From NCBI RefSeq assembly GCF_037265215.1, contig NZ_CP147737.1, positions 3,318,001-3,382,000 on the forward strand: DNA of 64,000 bases, read 5' to 3'. Positions 1-8,729 of the stretch are shown piece after piece. Each line of letters starts with the position of its first letter. The first letter of the stretch is position 1. A model generated the notes under the pieces. The model did no database searches. It had not been told where the DNA came from and was given only the letters and a program-made list of their open reading frames with translations. The DNA is from Xenorhabdus griffiniae. Its GTDB lineage: Bacteria > Pseudomonadota > Gammaproteobacteria > Enterobacterales > Enterobacteriaceae. A program made the position numbers and the translations under genes.

Positions 1-653
1 AAAGATAACCGGATTATGAATGAATAGTGAGAGTAATTGTGCTCTAATTAGTTCATATTTGTTATCGAAATAGTCATAATCTTCTTCTGTAATCGTTAGT
101 TCAGAAGGGGCTGAGACACAACCATGTATTTTATAGACAGAACCATAAGGGTTACTTAAAAGTATGCTATTACCTATTAGTGGTTCGAATTCAAAAAACT
201 GTTCAATCAATGTGTCATAATTAGTAGTAATAATTGAACCAATATTTTTTCTCATTTTTATCAGTTCAGCTATTTCGTCATTTTTTTCTTCTTTAATTAA
301 CGTGGCTGATAATATTTTAGTTATATATATTTTAAATCTACTTAAATTAACACCTTTATCCATTTCAGTATAGAAAATATCATTTATTTTTTTGAACTTA
401 CCATTTCTGTCATTAGATAAAGTTTCGTTAAATAATTTTTCTATATCGCTTGCAATTTTTTCATATTTACACTCACCATTTATTTGACATTTTTATTTAA
501 TGTCAAGATAAGATTCTTTATCTCCGGTAAGCTCGAAGCAGATATGAGACCATTCCAATCAAAGGAATTTGACAGATATCTCAAACTGAATCCAGTTCCA
601 ATGAACAGCACTGGATGATTTCGATAGTTACCGATAAACTCTCTTATATCCAT
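1..653 (-). pseudogene. SIR2-family (SIR2_2-like) NAD-binding protein, broken and cut by window edge
   Basis: Reading leftward from an ATG at 653, the N-terminus contains VLFIGTGFSLRYL, the glycine-rich GxGxS nucleotide loop of SIR2-like proteins. After about 40 codons the frame is lost. The rest of the domain continues in another frame, with SIITTNYDTLIEQFF and YGSVYKIHGC, both typical of the SIR2 NAD pocket. That second frame also has a TAA at 493-495 and then stays open to the window edge. One frameshift plus one nonsense codon make this a likely pseudogene. Intact SIR2-domain proteins of this type are often phage-defence NADases, and the neighbouring ABC-3C operon and integrase fit a defence island. 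The 3' end lies outside the window. A sequencing error could explain one lesion but hardly both. Confidence 0.72.
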
Positions 654-844
654 GATTTAAGTTAACTCTTTGTTTATAAATGGAAAGTAGATGTTTCAGC
701 AATCATAATAATATTACCGTTTGAATATCTAGCACTGTCCAGCTTTCTTGAACAAAAAGTGCTTTTTCTCATTGATTTTGCTTAGGAATGCGATAAGGAA
801 TATTCTTCGAAAGAAATTAATTTTGAGTCTGATAGGAGTTATGT

Positions 845-1321
845 ATGTCGATCATAATGGATATTATCTCTGTTATTGGTTCTGGTGTTTCGATATCTGG
901 TATTACCCTGAAGGATTTAATCAAGAAAAACCCTAATAAAGTTGAAATTGAACGTTATATAAAATTCCTTGAACCAAAGAAAGTCTTAACGGCTCCTCTT
1001 GATGAGGAGATTATTTACGCAGTTATAAAAAGCCTGGAAGAAATAAAGAAAGAGACGGAAAATGTTAGGCTGAAATGCAATGATGAGTCGGTTTCATTAG
1101 TTTTATTAAATTTGGTTTTGACCATGAGTGAAGAACTTATGAGTCTTCATAAGATATCTAATTCCGCTGATGCTAATGTGAAGATGTATAAAAACCTGCA
1201 AAAGATAAGAATAAAATTTGCTCAAGCACTTGCTATGTTATGCAGCGCATATGATATTGACATAACACGTTCAGAGCTTTCAAAATTTATTCTGGATGTT
1301 GGTTATAAACCTCGTAGCTGA
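845..1321 (+). CDS. Hypothetical protein, 158 aa, in the ssrA-linked island
   Basis: A good ribosome-binding site (GGAG at 835-838, six bases before the ATG) supports this start. The protein begins with a short hydrophobic stretch of about 20 residues and continues as charged, probably helical sequence with several KSLEEIKKE-like segments. I recognise no family. It faces the ABC-3C operon tail to tail, with 54 bp between the two stop codons and a small inverted repeat in the gap. Its AT-rich composition matches the island rather than the core genes. It could belong to the defence island, but nothing in its sequence shows a function. Confidence 0.6.
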   Translation: MSIIMDIISVIGSGVSISGITLKDLIKKNPNKVEIERYIKFLEPKKVLTAPLDEEIIYAVIKSLEEIKKETENVRLKCNDESVSLVLLNLVLTMSEELMSLHKISNSADANVKMYKNLQKIRIKFAQALAMLCSAYDIDITRSELSKFILDVGYKPRS

Positions 1322-1329
1322 TAAGTTGT

Positions 1330-1355
1330 GGCACTATATATGCAATCATAGTGCC
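1330..1355. terminator. Inverted repeat between convergent genes
   Basis: GGCACTAT and ATAGTGCC form a perfect 8-bp stem with a 10-base loop, between the stop of the 158-aa protein and the stop of the DUF3732 gene. There is no strong T-run on either side, so terminator function is likely from position but not proven. Confidence 0.4.
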
Positions 1356-1375
1356 CTCATAATATCAGTACGATT

Positions 1376-3196
1376 TTAGTTGAAATGAATTAAACCATAA
1401 TTGCCTCTTAATTCATTATCAACAAGAGTAAAGTTCGTCATTTCTCTGTCAAGCCAATAAGACTCTTCAATATGCTCTAACAGTATTATTTGGAAACCAC
1501 CATAAGACCGCATTTTCTCAACAAAAGAATTAATTTCATTTAGGGCTGCATCAAGACTTGCAAAGTCATCAGTTTTTTCACCAGCAGTACTAAAATATGG
1601 AGTGCTGGGCTGGTCAATTACCAAGAATCGTGGAACCCACGGTACGTTTCTATCTCTTACCAATTCGTGAAGTGCAAGGAAATAAGCTACATGTACATAC
1701 ATATAGTTAGAAGCACTTCCAATATCTATCATTTTTTCAACTTGATTTTTATTTATTAAATCAAGTGTTTTTTTGGCCTTGTTGAATATCGGAGTTGCAT
1801 CCTCAAATCCTTTTAAAGGCATCCGCGTGAATATTTCCTTTATTTTTCCGTTCAGTAAACTCAATGTATATTCTTTAAAGGCATTATTATCTGTTATCTT
1901 GCTTTCTAACTCATCAATTTTAGTAGTTATCTTTTCTATAGTATCAGCGTAATCATATTTAGGGAGAACAACTACCCGTTTAATTTCAGAGCTGAGTTCG
2001 CCTATGAACCGATAAAGTTCGATTGGTGTAATCTTTTCATCGCTAACAGTTGCAAGTTTTTTACTCAAGGATGATATTTTAAGTTCTAACTCTTTTCTCT
2101 TAGCATTTGTTTTTGATATGAGTGAGTTTTGTCCTTTTTCGGCTATAGCCTTTTTTATCTCTGAGCTTTGGTTCAATAAAGATTTAATGATTGAATAGAT
2201 GTTTTTTGTATATAATATGTTGCTATAATTATCATCTAGATATTTAGCTATTAAAAGTGAGTCTTGGTTATCTTTTAAAAATTTCTTATATTCAGTATTT
2301 GTTTCTATATATTCATTAATATCTGCCAGTTCTTTTTTTAAGAGGAAAAGTTCTTTTTCGATTTTTGTTTTTTCATTAATTGCTGGGATTTCGTTTATAT
2401 CCTTGTAATTAACTATTGCTCTCAAATTTTCAAATTTATCACTTACAGTTGGTTCATTCTTGCTGTTTTCAATTATTAAACCAAAATGATACGCCCTGTC
2501 GTAAAGTGATTCTATTTCACTTTCGAAATTGAAATAAGAGTCTTTGCTAGCCGACTGTTTATATTCGATACGTGCAAGATTCCTTTGTAATTCTTCTAAC
2601 CTCGTTCTCATTATCATAGTTTCGGCGTTTTCACTGCCAAGAGCCATGTCAAGGGTTCGGTCAATACGCTCTCTTGTCTTTAAATCAGAGATTTTTGAAT
2701 AAAGATGTTCTGAAGAGGTTAGTGTTGTTTGATCTATAAAGCAATGGGGAATAAAATATCTATAAGATACTTTTGACCCTTGTTGTATGAATCTACCACC
2801 ATAAGGGATTTTTAGAGAACTATTAATACCAAACTCATAATTCAGATGTTTCTTTAAAACATCCTTTTTGATATTGTTAATAGGGGTTTGTGGAATGCCT
2901 CCATTTTTGTCAAAGTAAACTAGATCATCTTCTTCAAAGTGTGTCGCTTTTCTACAAATAGTGAAATATTTACCGTTAATACTTAATCTAATCCCATACC
3001 AATTTACAAAATTATCGACATTTGTTTTTGATATACCATCAGATGATGAGGATAAAAGGCAATAATCAACAATAGCCAGTATTGAGGATTTTCCTTTGCC
3101 AGAATCACCTGTTATAACATTTACCTTATTTTCCTCAAGTTCTAAATTCCTCAAGGTTGAATCAATTTGCCATATCAAAATATTAGTAATCTGCAT
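1376..3196 (-). CDS. DUF3732-type ABC ATPase, ABC-three-component (ABC-3C) defence system
   Basis: This is a 606-residue SMC/RecN-like ATPase. Near the N-terminus VITGDSGKGKSSIL is a Walker A loop. It is followed by a long coiled-coil-rich middle region (about residues 185-460) with many KKELADINEYI-like heptads. Near the C-terminus RFLVIDQPSTPYF is a Walker B type strand, and QIILLEHIEESYW follows as the switch region. The segment GRFIQQGSKVSYRYF with a CFIDQTTL stretch after it matches my memory of the DUF3732 family. In ABC-3C systems such ATPases are encoded with a small middle component and an effector, as here. The ATG overlaps the stop of the upstream middle-component gene, indicating translational coupling. 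The gene appears intact. Confidence 0.82.
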   Translation of the reverse strand: MQITNILIWQIDSTLRNLELEENKVNVITGDSGKGKSSILAIVDYCLLSSSSDGISKTNVDNFVNWYGIRLSINGKYFTICRKATHFEEDDLVYFDKNGGIPQTPINNIKKDVLKKHLNYEFGINSSLKIPYGGRFIQQGSKVSYRYFIPHCFIDQTTLTSSEHLYSKISDLKTRERIDRTLDMALGSENAETMIMRTRLEELQRNLARIEYKQSASKDSYFNFESEIESLYDRAYHFGLIIENSKNEPTVSDKFENLRAIVNYKDINEIPAINEKTKIEKELFLLKKELADINEYIETNTEYKKFLKDNQDSLLIAKYLDDNYSNILYTKNIYSIIKSLLNQSSEIKKAIAEKGQNSLISKTNAKRKELELKISSLSKKLATVSDEKITPIELYRFIGELSSEIKRVVVLPKYDYADTIEKITTKIDELESKITDNNAFKEYTLSLLNGKIKEIFTRMPLKGFEDATPIFNKAKKTLDLINKNQVEKMIDIGSASNYMYVHVAYFLALHELVRDRNVPWVPRFLVIDQPSTPYFSTAGEKTDDFASLDAALNEINSFVEKMRSYGGFQIILLEHIEESYWLDREMTNFTLVDNELRGNYGLIHFN

Positions 3197-3642
3197 TATA
3201 ATCTAACTCCACAAATGTCATATATATTGTGTGGTTCTTCTAATAATAAACGTGCAACATTTATAGATGCTGCCTGTATTTTTACGGCTCTTTTACCAAT
3301 AAATGGGATCGCATTATCTAATATTAACTTGTTTTTAAATGCTAATTTACCTTGGTCTAGTTCAGCTATTCCATTTTCAATGCATAATGAAACACAATTT
3401 ACAGAGGATGGAAGGAAATTATAGAATCTTTTATTTATGGATACTATTATTTCGGGCTTGGTTAATAGTAGATCTTGAAAGGATAGTGTATTGGTTCTCT
3501 TGTGGGCAAGGTAATCTAAGCTTTTTTTATGAAATATAATTGGTAAAATTAGCATTGCATTGCTTATTTCAATATTTGATGCTATTGATAGCACCTCTTG
3601 CAAAGAGAATATACCTAAAAGCTCATTATTATATATTTTCAT
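3196..3642 (-). CDS. Three-component ABC system middle component, 148 aa
   Basis: This small soluble protein is encoded between the nuclease-like gene and the DUF3732 ATPase, overlapping both by a few bases. It starts MKIYNNELLGIFSLQEVL and contains NALLI-like hydrophobic strands and a LLLTKPEIIVSINKRFYNFLP segment. Size and position match the middle component (MC) of ABC-3C operons, a family thought to bridge effector and ATPase. I assign it mainly by context plus general resemblance, since MC proteins have no catalytic motif that can be read by eye. Confidence 0.7.
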   Translation of the reverse strand: MKIYNNELLGIFSLQEVLSIASNIEISNAMLILPIIFHKKSLDYLAHKRTNTLSFQDLLLTKPEIIVSINKRFYNFLPSSVNCVSLCIENGIAELDQGKLAFKNKLILDNAIPFIGKRAVKIQAASINVARLLLEEPHNIYDICGVRL

Positions 3643-4802
3643 TTATAGACTGACTCCCAATTTTGAAGCCATCCTATTTTGGGTTTATCTGAAAGGAGCA
3701 AGAACGTTCCTGTAGTCATAGACTTAGGTAATTGATTTTTATCCAACACAATATTACAGTTTCCTGTCAATTCAGTATAGACAGAGAAGGCTTTATTGAG
3801 ATGATCTTCATTTATTTCTGTAAAACAGCTTCGTGTATACGTTGCTAAATGACGTGATTTCCATTCATCAAGCGCTTTTTGATATATTAGTTTTTCTTCT
3901 TGAGTTGTTAAATCCCCAGAGCTTTGTAATTTTTGAATGAAAGCTTCTGTCTTGGCCATTTCATTTATATATTTTACGATTGAATCGCTATTCAAATCCA
4001 AATCTTTGAGTTGTTTGTAAGAGATCTTTGATTCAACGTTAGTAGGGTATGCAGATTCAAAATCGTAGTATTGGTCGAAATTATTTATACAATTTCTTGA
4101 AATTTGAATAATCCTATCTACTCCAAAATTATTTCGAAAATCATCATAGCTTATATTTATCTTTGTGTGATTTTTAATTAGATCATATTTACGTTCAAAG
4201 AACGCACCCGATATGTAATAAAAGACATCATCTAATTTATCATTTTGGATTGCTAATGTTTTTAGTAATGTTTTAATTTGGGATATGATCCCATCTTTAC
4301 TATGTTGAAAACTTATACTATGAAATAATCTGTCAGAAGTATTGCTATCGAGTGAGTTAATGATAGAAATATACTTATAGAGCTCATCTAACTTATTTTT
4401 GTGATCTTGTTCTATCTTTTTTATTTCATCTTTTATTTTTTCAATGTCCTTAGTGTCGTTAGCTAAAAGTTGCACTATACCAGGCTCTAAGGTAAGCCCT
4501 TTATTAGTGTAAAAAATAAGGCTAATGCTTTTGTCGCCTATGGTCTTAATCGCCTCTGACCAGTTATATAATGTTTTCCATAAGTCTATGTCTTTATTAG
4601 TTATATTAGACTTGTTAATTGAATGTTTAACTTGGATAAAGGTTTTATGACCCTCGATGCTCTCAAGATGGAGATCGTCATAAACTTCAATCCCAATGTG
4701 TTCTTCTGGTTTAAGCTCTAAGGCATGTTTTAAAGCAACGTAATCTTGATAGGTAAAACCTATTGAATTTTTGTCAGAATTAGTTTTTTCAAAGAAATCC
4801 AT
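3639..4802 (-). CDS. ABC-3C system nuclease-like component with DUF4297/Cap4-like N-terminal domain
   Basis: The chosen start (MDFFEKTNSDKNSIGF) gives 387 residues. An open frame extends upstream to 4904, but that extension is a hydrophobic run atypical of the family. Early residues FTYQDYVALKHALEL followed by GIEVYDDLHLES and FIQVKHS reproduce the E...D...E...QxK arrangement of PD-(D/E)xK nucleases of the Cap4/DUF4297 type. The C-terminus ends in LSDKPKIGWLQNWESVY, which resembles the C-terminal module found in ABC-3C effectors. It is the first gene of the three-gene minus-strand operon. Inferred role: the DNA-cutting effector controlled by the ATPase and middle component. Activity cannot be confirmed from sequence alone. 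Confidence 0.74.
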   Translation of the reverse strand: MDFFEKTNSDKNSIGFTYQDYVALKHALELKPEEHIGIEVYDDLHLESIEGHKTFIQVKHSINKSNITNKDIDLWKTLYNWSEAIKTIGDKSISLIFYTNKGLTLEPGIVQLLANDTKDIEKIKDEIKKIEQDHKNKLDELYKYISIINSLDSNTSDRLFHSISFQHSKDGIISQIKTLLKTLAIQNDKLDDVFYYISGAFFERKYDLIKNHTKINISYDDFRNNFGVDRIIQISRNCINNFDQYYDFESAYPTNVESKISYKQLKDLDLNSDSIVKYINEMAKTEAFIQKLQSSGDLTTQEEKLIYQKALDEWKSRHLATYTRSCFTEINEDHLNKAFSVYTELTGNCNIVLDKNQLPKSMTTGTFLLLSDKPKIGWLQNWESVYK

Positions 4803-5050
4803 ATGGTAGCCCACTAAGGAAACAAGCAATGAAAGCATAAAAAACATCAGTATAGTTTTTTCACCATAGCAAACACTAAAAATATATGGAAGCACACGTA
4901 TCAAAGTTTAGCTATATAACCTTATGTTTTTATACTGGTTTTATGTACATGTGCGCTTTCAATTCGAGAGAATGGCTTAGCTACGAGGCATCCGTCAGCA
5001 TATGGGCATTTCAAGCTATCCCTATCCTTTTTGCTAATCCTCTCTATCAG

Positions 5051-6280
5051 TCAAGCAGCGATAGCTTTAGCTCTCTGAGTTTGAACGTAATCACTCCACC
5101 ATTGCATCAAACTCTGTCGCTCTATCAGATATTCTGCACGATTGTATGCTGCGATAATTTCATCTTTTTTAGAGTGGGCAAGTGCTGCCTCAAGAACTTC
5201 AGCTCTGAATTTACCAGACTCCTCTGCCGCTGTTCTTGCAATAGAACGCATACCGTGAGCTACAAGCTCGCCTCCAAACCCCATTCGGATGATAGCTGCG
5301 TTGGCTGTTTGTTCATGCATATGATTAAGAGGCGCTTTAATGCTGGGGAAAACCCATTCTCTATGTCCACTTATTGATTTCATTAATTCAAGGATGCGCA
5401 AAGTTTCTTTACTCAAAGGAACTTTATGAGGCTTTTTCATTTTCATAAAATCAGCAGGAATGTTCCAAATGCTGTTGGTTGTATCAATATCAGACCACCT
5501 TGCGCGAACGGCTTCACCCGGACGAACCCATGTCAACAATTGCCATTCAATTAGCATACGTGTTTCCGACCGGATTGACGCATTCGTTAAAGATTCCATA
5601 AACCTTGGCAATTCGCTTGGGGGAAGGGCAGGCATATTTTGCTTTTTTGGCTTACTGAATCTTTGGCCAAGGTTGTCAGCCGGGTTGAACTCAATAAGTT
5701 CCTCAGTGGCTGCCCACCGGAAGATTTCATTCAGACGGGAAATGATGCGGCGTAGAGTTTCCAACACGCCTCGTTGCTCAATAGGATCAAGGTGTTGTTT
5801 TAAGAGCTTAGGCCGGATCTCATTGATAGGGACATTACCCAGACCAGGAAAGACATTTCTCTCTAAGCTGCGCCAGATGTCTGCTGCATGGTCTTGTGAG
5901 ATACCTGAGGTCTTTACCTTCTCATCTAACCATTTCCGTGCTACGGCTTGGAGGGTGTGCTCAGTAGCACTCTTTAATGCATTCGCCTTATCGTTGTTAT
6001 GGACTTGGGGATCAACACCATTTGCCAGTAAGGAGAGATATTCATCACGAAAGGCTCTGGCTTTTGCAAGGGTAAGGTGAGGATATGTCCCAAGGCTCAT
6101 TTTGGTTCTTTTCTTGCTCACTGGTACTGCATACCTGAAATACCAATTTTTCTTCCCTCCTTTCGCCAAAGGAGCGATTCGTAGAATCAAACCATCACCG
6201 TCAAACAAGTTGATTTCTTTGTCGGCTGGCTTAGTGCTTTTGATTTCGGTGTCAGTGAGTTTCTTAGCGATTTTTGCCAT
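5051..6280 (-). CDS. P4-type tyrosine-recombinase integrase at the ssrA junction
   Basis: The family-typical start MAKIAKKLTDTEIKSTKP lies at 6280; an in-frame ATG at 6322 would add 14 basic residues. The N-terminal DUF4102-type arm-binding domain includes LFDGDGLILRIAP and SLGTYPHLTLAKAR. A SAM-like core-binding domain and the catalytic domain follow. Catalytic residues are visible: Arg in TWVRPGEAVRARW, the HGMRSIAR box, the LAHSKKDE segment and the nucleophile Tyr in AAYNRAEY. All are present, so the enzyme looks functional. The gene lies about 165 bp from the 3' end of ssrA, a well-known target for this integrase type. This explains the accessory DNA to its left. Confidence 0.92.
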   Translation of the reverse strand: MAKIAKKLTDTEIKSTKPADKEINLFDGDGLILRIAPLAKGGKKNWYFRYAVPVSKKRTKMSLGTYPHLTLAKARAFRDEYLSLLANGVDPQVHNNDKANALKSATEHTLQAVARKWLDEKVKTSGISQDHAADIWRSLERNVFPGLGNVPINEIRPKLLKQHLDPIEQRGVLETLRRIISRLNEIFRWAATEELIEFNPADNLGQRFSKPKKQNMPALPPSELPRFMESLTNASIRSETRMLIEWQLLTWVRPGEAVRARWSDIDTTNSIWNIPADFMKMKKPHKVPLSKETLRILELMKSISGHREWVFPSIKAPLNHMHEQTANAAIIRMGFGGELVAHGMRSIARTAAEESGKFRAEVLEAALAHSKKDEIIAAYNRAEYLIERQSLMQWWSDYVQTQRAKAIAA

Positions 6281-6377
6281 TTTGGGACCCTTGGTTTTTG
6301 GACCCTTCTTAGTGGGTCCCATTCAGGGTGCCATAAGTACTGGTTCTCAGCAATTCTCACTGGACGACAATAGACGT

Positions 6378-6412
6378 AAAAAAGCCCGCAGAGCTTGTGC
6401 TGTGCGGGCTTA
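6378..6412 (-). terminator. Rho-independent terminator of ssrA
   Basis: On the minus strand AAGCCCGCA and TGCGGGCTT pair around a 12-base loop and are followed by a T-run, just past the mature 3' end of tmRNA. Confidence 0.85.
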
Positions 6413-6445
6413 GTAGACTTCATTGTACTTCAAAAAACTAAAAAG

Positions 6446-6480
6446 TGGTGGAGCTGGCGGGAGTTGAACCCGCGTCCGAA
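6446..6480. other. Probable chromosomal attachment site (3' end of ssrA)
   Basis: The T-arm and acceptor-stem end of tmRNA is the usual crossover region for P4-type integrases, and the integrase gene lies just beyond it. The matching direct repeat that would mark the other end of the island is not in this window, so the exact core cannot be set. Confidence 0.45.
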
Positions 6481-6809
6481 ATTCCTACATCCTTGGTACT
6501 ACATGCTTAGTCTAGTCTTTACATTCGCTTGCCAGCTGCGGACAGACACGCCACTAACAAACTAGCCTGATTAGATTTAACGCTTCAACCCCAGGCAGGG
6601 CATCCACGCGATCTCTTTTGGATTTGACCTCTCTTGATCCCCGTCCTAAGAGCGGAGGCTAGGGAGAAAGGGCTCTGCGCAGGTTATTAAGCTGCCAGTG
6701 CGTAGTTTTCGTCGTTTGCGACTATTGTTTTGCGGCTTTTTACGAGGCCAACCGCCCCTCGGCATGCACCTTGGGTTTCGCGAATCTCGTCGAATCCAGA
6801 ATCAGCCCC
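6446..6809 (-). ncRNA. ssrA: Transfer-messenger RNA (tmRNA)
   Basis: The RNA begins GGGGCTGAT at 6809 and ends with a tRNA-like acceptor arm and encoded CCA at 6446, giving 364 nt, close to the 363 nt of E. coli. The internal tag frame reads ANDENYALAA followed by TAA at 6687-6689. The pseudoknot region with CCTCCGCTC and the final T-arm GGTTCAACTCC are conserved. It works with SmpB, encoded immediately upstream, to rescue stalled ribosomes and tag their products for proteolysis. The gene appears intact despite the neighbouring integration. Confidence 0.97.
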
Positions 6810-6859
6810 AAGTGTATTAAGAGCAAGTATATCAGAATATTGAGTGATAATGCCAGTGA

Positions 6860-7342
6860 TTAACGCCCAGAATTCTTCATAATTCTCGCTTTGTCTAATT
6901 TCCACTCACGTTCTTTGATATCTGAACGCTTATCATGCGCCTTTTTACCTTTTGCAACGCCAATTTTGATTTTGCACCAGGCATTTTTCCAATACATGGA
7001 AAGTGCGACGATAGTATAACCTTCTCGATTGATTCGACCATACAGTGAATCAAGCTCGCGTTTGTTAAGTAGTAGCTTACGTGACCTTGTCGGATCACAA
7101 ACTACGTGGGAAGAAGCAACATTTAATGGCGTAATCGTGGCACCAAAAAGATAAGCATCACCATCTTTGAGCAAAACATAACTCTCACTGATGTTAGCCT
7201 TGCCAGCGCGCAGTGATTTGACTTCCCAACCTTGTAGGGATAAGCCTGCTTCGAGTTCTTCCTCAATGAAGTATTCGTGGCGGGCTCGCTTATTCATGGC
7301 AATTGTTGCCGAACCGGGTTTGTATGCTTTTTTCTTTGTCAT
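6860..7342 (-). CDS. smpB: SsrA-binding protein SmpB
   Basis: The protein has 160 residues, the same length as E. coli SmpB. It carries the conserved N-terminal [18 protein letters not shown], the oligonucleotide-binding barrel including [14 protein letters not shown], and a basic C-terminal tail ([18 protein letters not shown]) that reaches into the ribosomal mRNA channel. SmpB binds tmRNA and delivers it with EF-Tu to stalled ribosomes. It is encoded immediately upstream of ssrA on the same strand, the usual arrangement. Confidence 0.97.
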   Translation of the reverse strand: MTKKKAYKPGSATIAMNKRARHEYFIEEELEAGLSLQGWEVKSLRAGKANISESYVLLKDGDAYLFGATITPLNVASSHVVCDPTRSRKLLLNKRELDSLYGRINREGYTIVALSMYWKNAWCKIKIGVAKGKKAHDKRSDIKEREWKLDKARIMKNSGR

Positions 7343-7500
7343 AATGCGTTGTATTATACTGTATGCGTTAGTGAAAGAAATCTCTTCTGTATGATATTTA
7401 GCGATAAGTGCGTATTTATTGTTCTAAAATGTCATCGGGTTTTTATTTAACCATGTTTAAGTGATACTATTCAGCGCTGTTATGTTTTACAGGAAATGAT

Positions 7501-7935
7501 ATGCCACAGATTAGTCGCTCTGCGCTAGTGCCTTACAGCGTGGAACAAATGTATAAATTGGTCAACGATGTGACATCTTATCCGGATTTTTTACCAGGAT
7601 GTGTAGGTAGCCGTGTTATAAGCAGTAGCAATAATGAAATGACGGCTTCTGTTGAGGTCTCTAAGGCAGGGATCAGTAAGACGTTCGTAACGCGCAATAC
7701 GTTATTTGATAATCAACGCATCAGTATGCAACTTGTTGATGGGCCTTTCCGTAAATTGATGGGAGGGTGGCATTTTACTCCGTTAAGTGAAGATGCTTGT
7801 AAGGTTGAGTTGCATCTCGATTTTGAATTTACCAACAAATTGATTGAACTGGCTTTTGGTAAGGTATTTAAAGAGCTGGCTGGGAATATGGTTCAGGCTT
7901 TTACCCAACGTGCACGTGAGGTCTATAGTGTCTGA
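7501..7935 (+). CDS. ratA: RatA, START-domain ribosome association toxin / coenzyme Q-binding family protein
   Basis: This 144-residue polyketide-cyclase/START-like protein begins [24 protein letters not shown] and contains [14 protein letters not shown], the family signature. In E. coli RatA (YfjG) is reported to block 50S-30S joining. Mitochondrial homologues (COQ10) bind ubiquinone lipids, so the physiological role is debated. It is encoded divergently from smpB and overlaps the start of ratB. Confidence 0.93.
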   Translation: MPQISRSALVPYSVEQMYKLVNDVTSYPDFLPGCVGSRVISSSNNEMTASVEVSKAGISKTFVTRNTLFDNQRISMQLVDGPFRKLMGGWHFTPLSEDACKVELHLDFEFTNKLIELAFGKVFKELAGNMVQAFTQRAREVYSV

Positions 7936-8221
7936 AATTAATATCGAAGTCGTTTATGCTCTGCCTGAACGACAATATCTGCGTAATGTGAAAGTACCGC
8001 AAGGAGCAACCGTCGAACAGGCGATTGTAGCGTCCGGCCTTTTGACATTACGTAATGATATCGATTTGGCTAAAAATAAAGTTGGTATTTATAGCCGCCC
8101 TGCCAAACTGACTGATACATTGGAAGAGGGAGATCGCGTGGAAATTTATCGCCCTCTGGTTGCTGATCCAAAAGAAATGCGCCGTAAACGAGCAGAGCGC
8201 GCGAAGAACAATGCGCGATAA
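7928..8221 (+). CDS. ratB: RatB, UPF0125 family protein
   Basis: A GTG start at 7928 overlapping the ratA stop gives a 97-residue protein beginning [17 protein letters not shown], the same length class as E. coli RatB (YfjF). The conserved central part reads [18 protein letters not shown], followed by [13 protein letters not shown] and a basic tail. The fold is ubiquitin-like (beta-grasp). It was once proposed as the antitoxin partner of RatA, but that role is unproven. A longer in-frame ATG at 7844 lies inside ratA and is not credible. Confidence 0.92.
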   Translation: MSEINIEVVYALPERQYLRNVKVPQGATVEQAIVASGLLTLRNDIDLAKNKVGIYSRPAKLTDTLEEGDRVEIYRPLVADPKEMRRKRAERAKNNAR

Positions 8222-8226
8222 TGTCT

Positions 8227-8260
8227 ATTTATTCGCCAGATTATCTACTGGCGAATAAAT
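8227..8260. terminator. Bidirectional terminator between ratB and bamE
   Basis: A perfect 13-bp inverted repeat (ATTTATTCGCCAG with its complement) surrounds an 8-base loop between two convergent genes. The AT-rich stem base can serve both directions. Confidence 0.8.
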
Positions 8261-8272
8261 AAAACACACATT

Positions 8273-8617
8273 TCACTGATTCTCTGGCAGTGATTTTTCA
8301 TCTTTGATATCAGTTAACACGCCTTTGCTATCAAAGGTAAGTGTCAGTGTTTCCTGAGTTGTTTTCCCATGGCCTGGTTGTTGGCGGAATACGTAATACC
8401 AAGTTTGACTCCCAAATGGATCGGTCAGCATTGGTGTTCCCAAAGTGTAAGAAACTTGCTGCTGAGTCATTCCTTTATGGATTTTTGATACCGCAGCCGG
8501 CGTAAGGTAGTTCCCTTGATTAATATCAGGACGATAAACAATTCGCTCAAACATAGAGCAACCCGCAGTCAGCATAACAAGTGATACAGTAGCGGCAGTC
8601 AACAATTTACAGCGCAT
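8273..8617 (-). CDS. bamE: Outer membrane assembly lipoprotein BamE (SmpA)
   Basis: This is a 114-residue lipoprotein with signal peptide and lipobox LTAGC (lipidated Cys about residue 20), then the mature motif [12 protein letters not shown]. The SmpA/OmlA domain includes [15 protein letters not shown] and QTWYYVFR. BamE is a subunit of the BAM complex that folds beta-barrel proteins into the outer membrane. It is encoded next to recN as in other Enterobacterales. Confidence 0.96.
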   Translation of the reverse strand: MRCKLLTAATVSLVMLTAGCSMFERIVYRPDINQGNYLTPAAVSKIHKGMTQQQVSYTLGTPMLTDPFGSQTWYYVFRQQPGHGKTTQETLTLTFDSKGVLTDIKDEKSLPENQ

Positions 8618-8729
8618 AGTAATTACATTCCTTTAGGAGTTAGGCCGTCGATAATAATAAACATTGAAGAGGTTGAAAACCTCTATGCATTTACCTATGA
8701 CTGCAATTATACAAGAAAGTTGTCTCAAT

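Noticed and set aside
4803..4904. N-terminal extension of the ABC-3C nuclease-like protein
   Set aside because: The extra 34 residues are a hydrophobic run absent from the expected fold start; the Met at 4802 begins the recognisable domain.
6687..6905. 72-codon frame ending NDENYALAA
   Set aside because: Only the last codons are real, as the tmRNA tag; the upstream part is tmRNA 5' sequence and the smpB 3' end.
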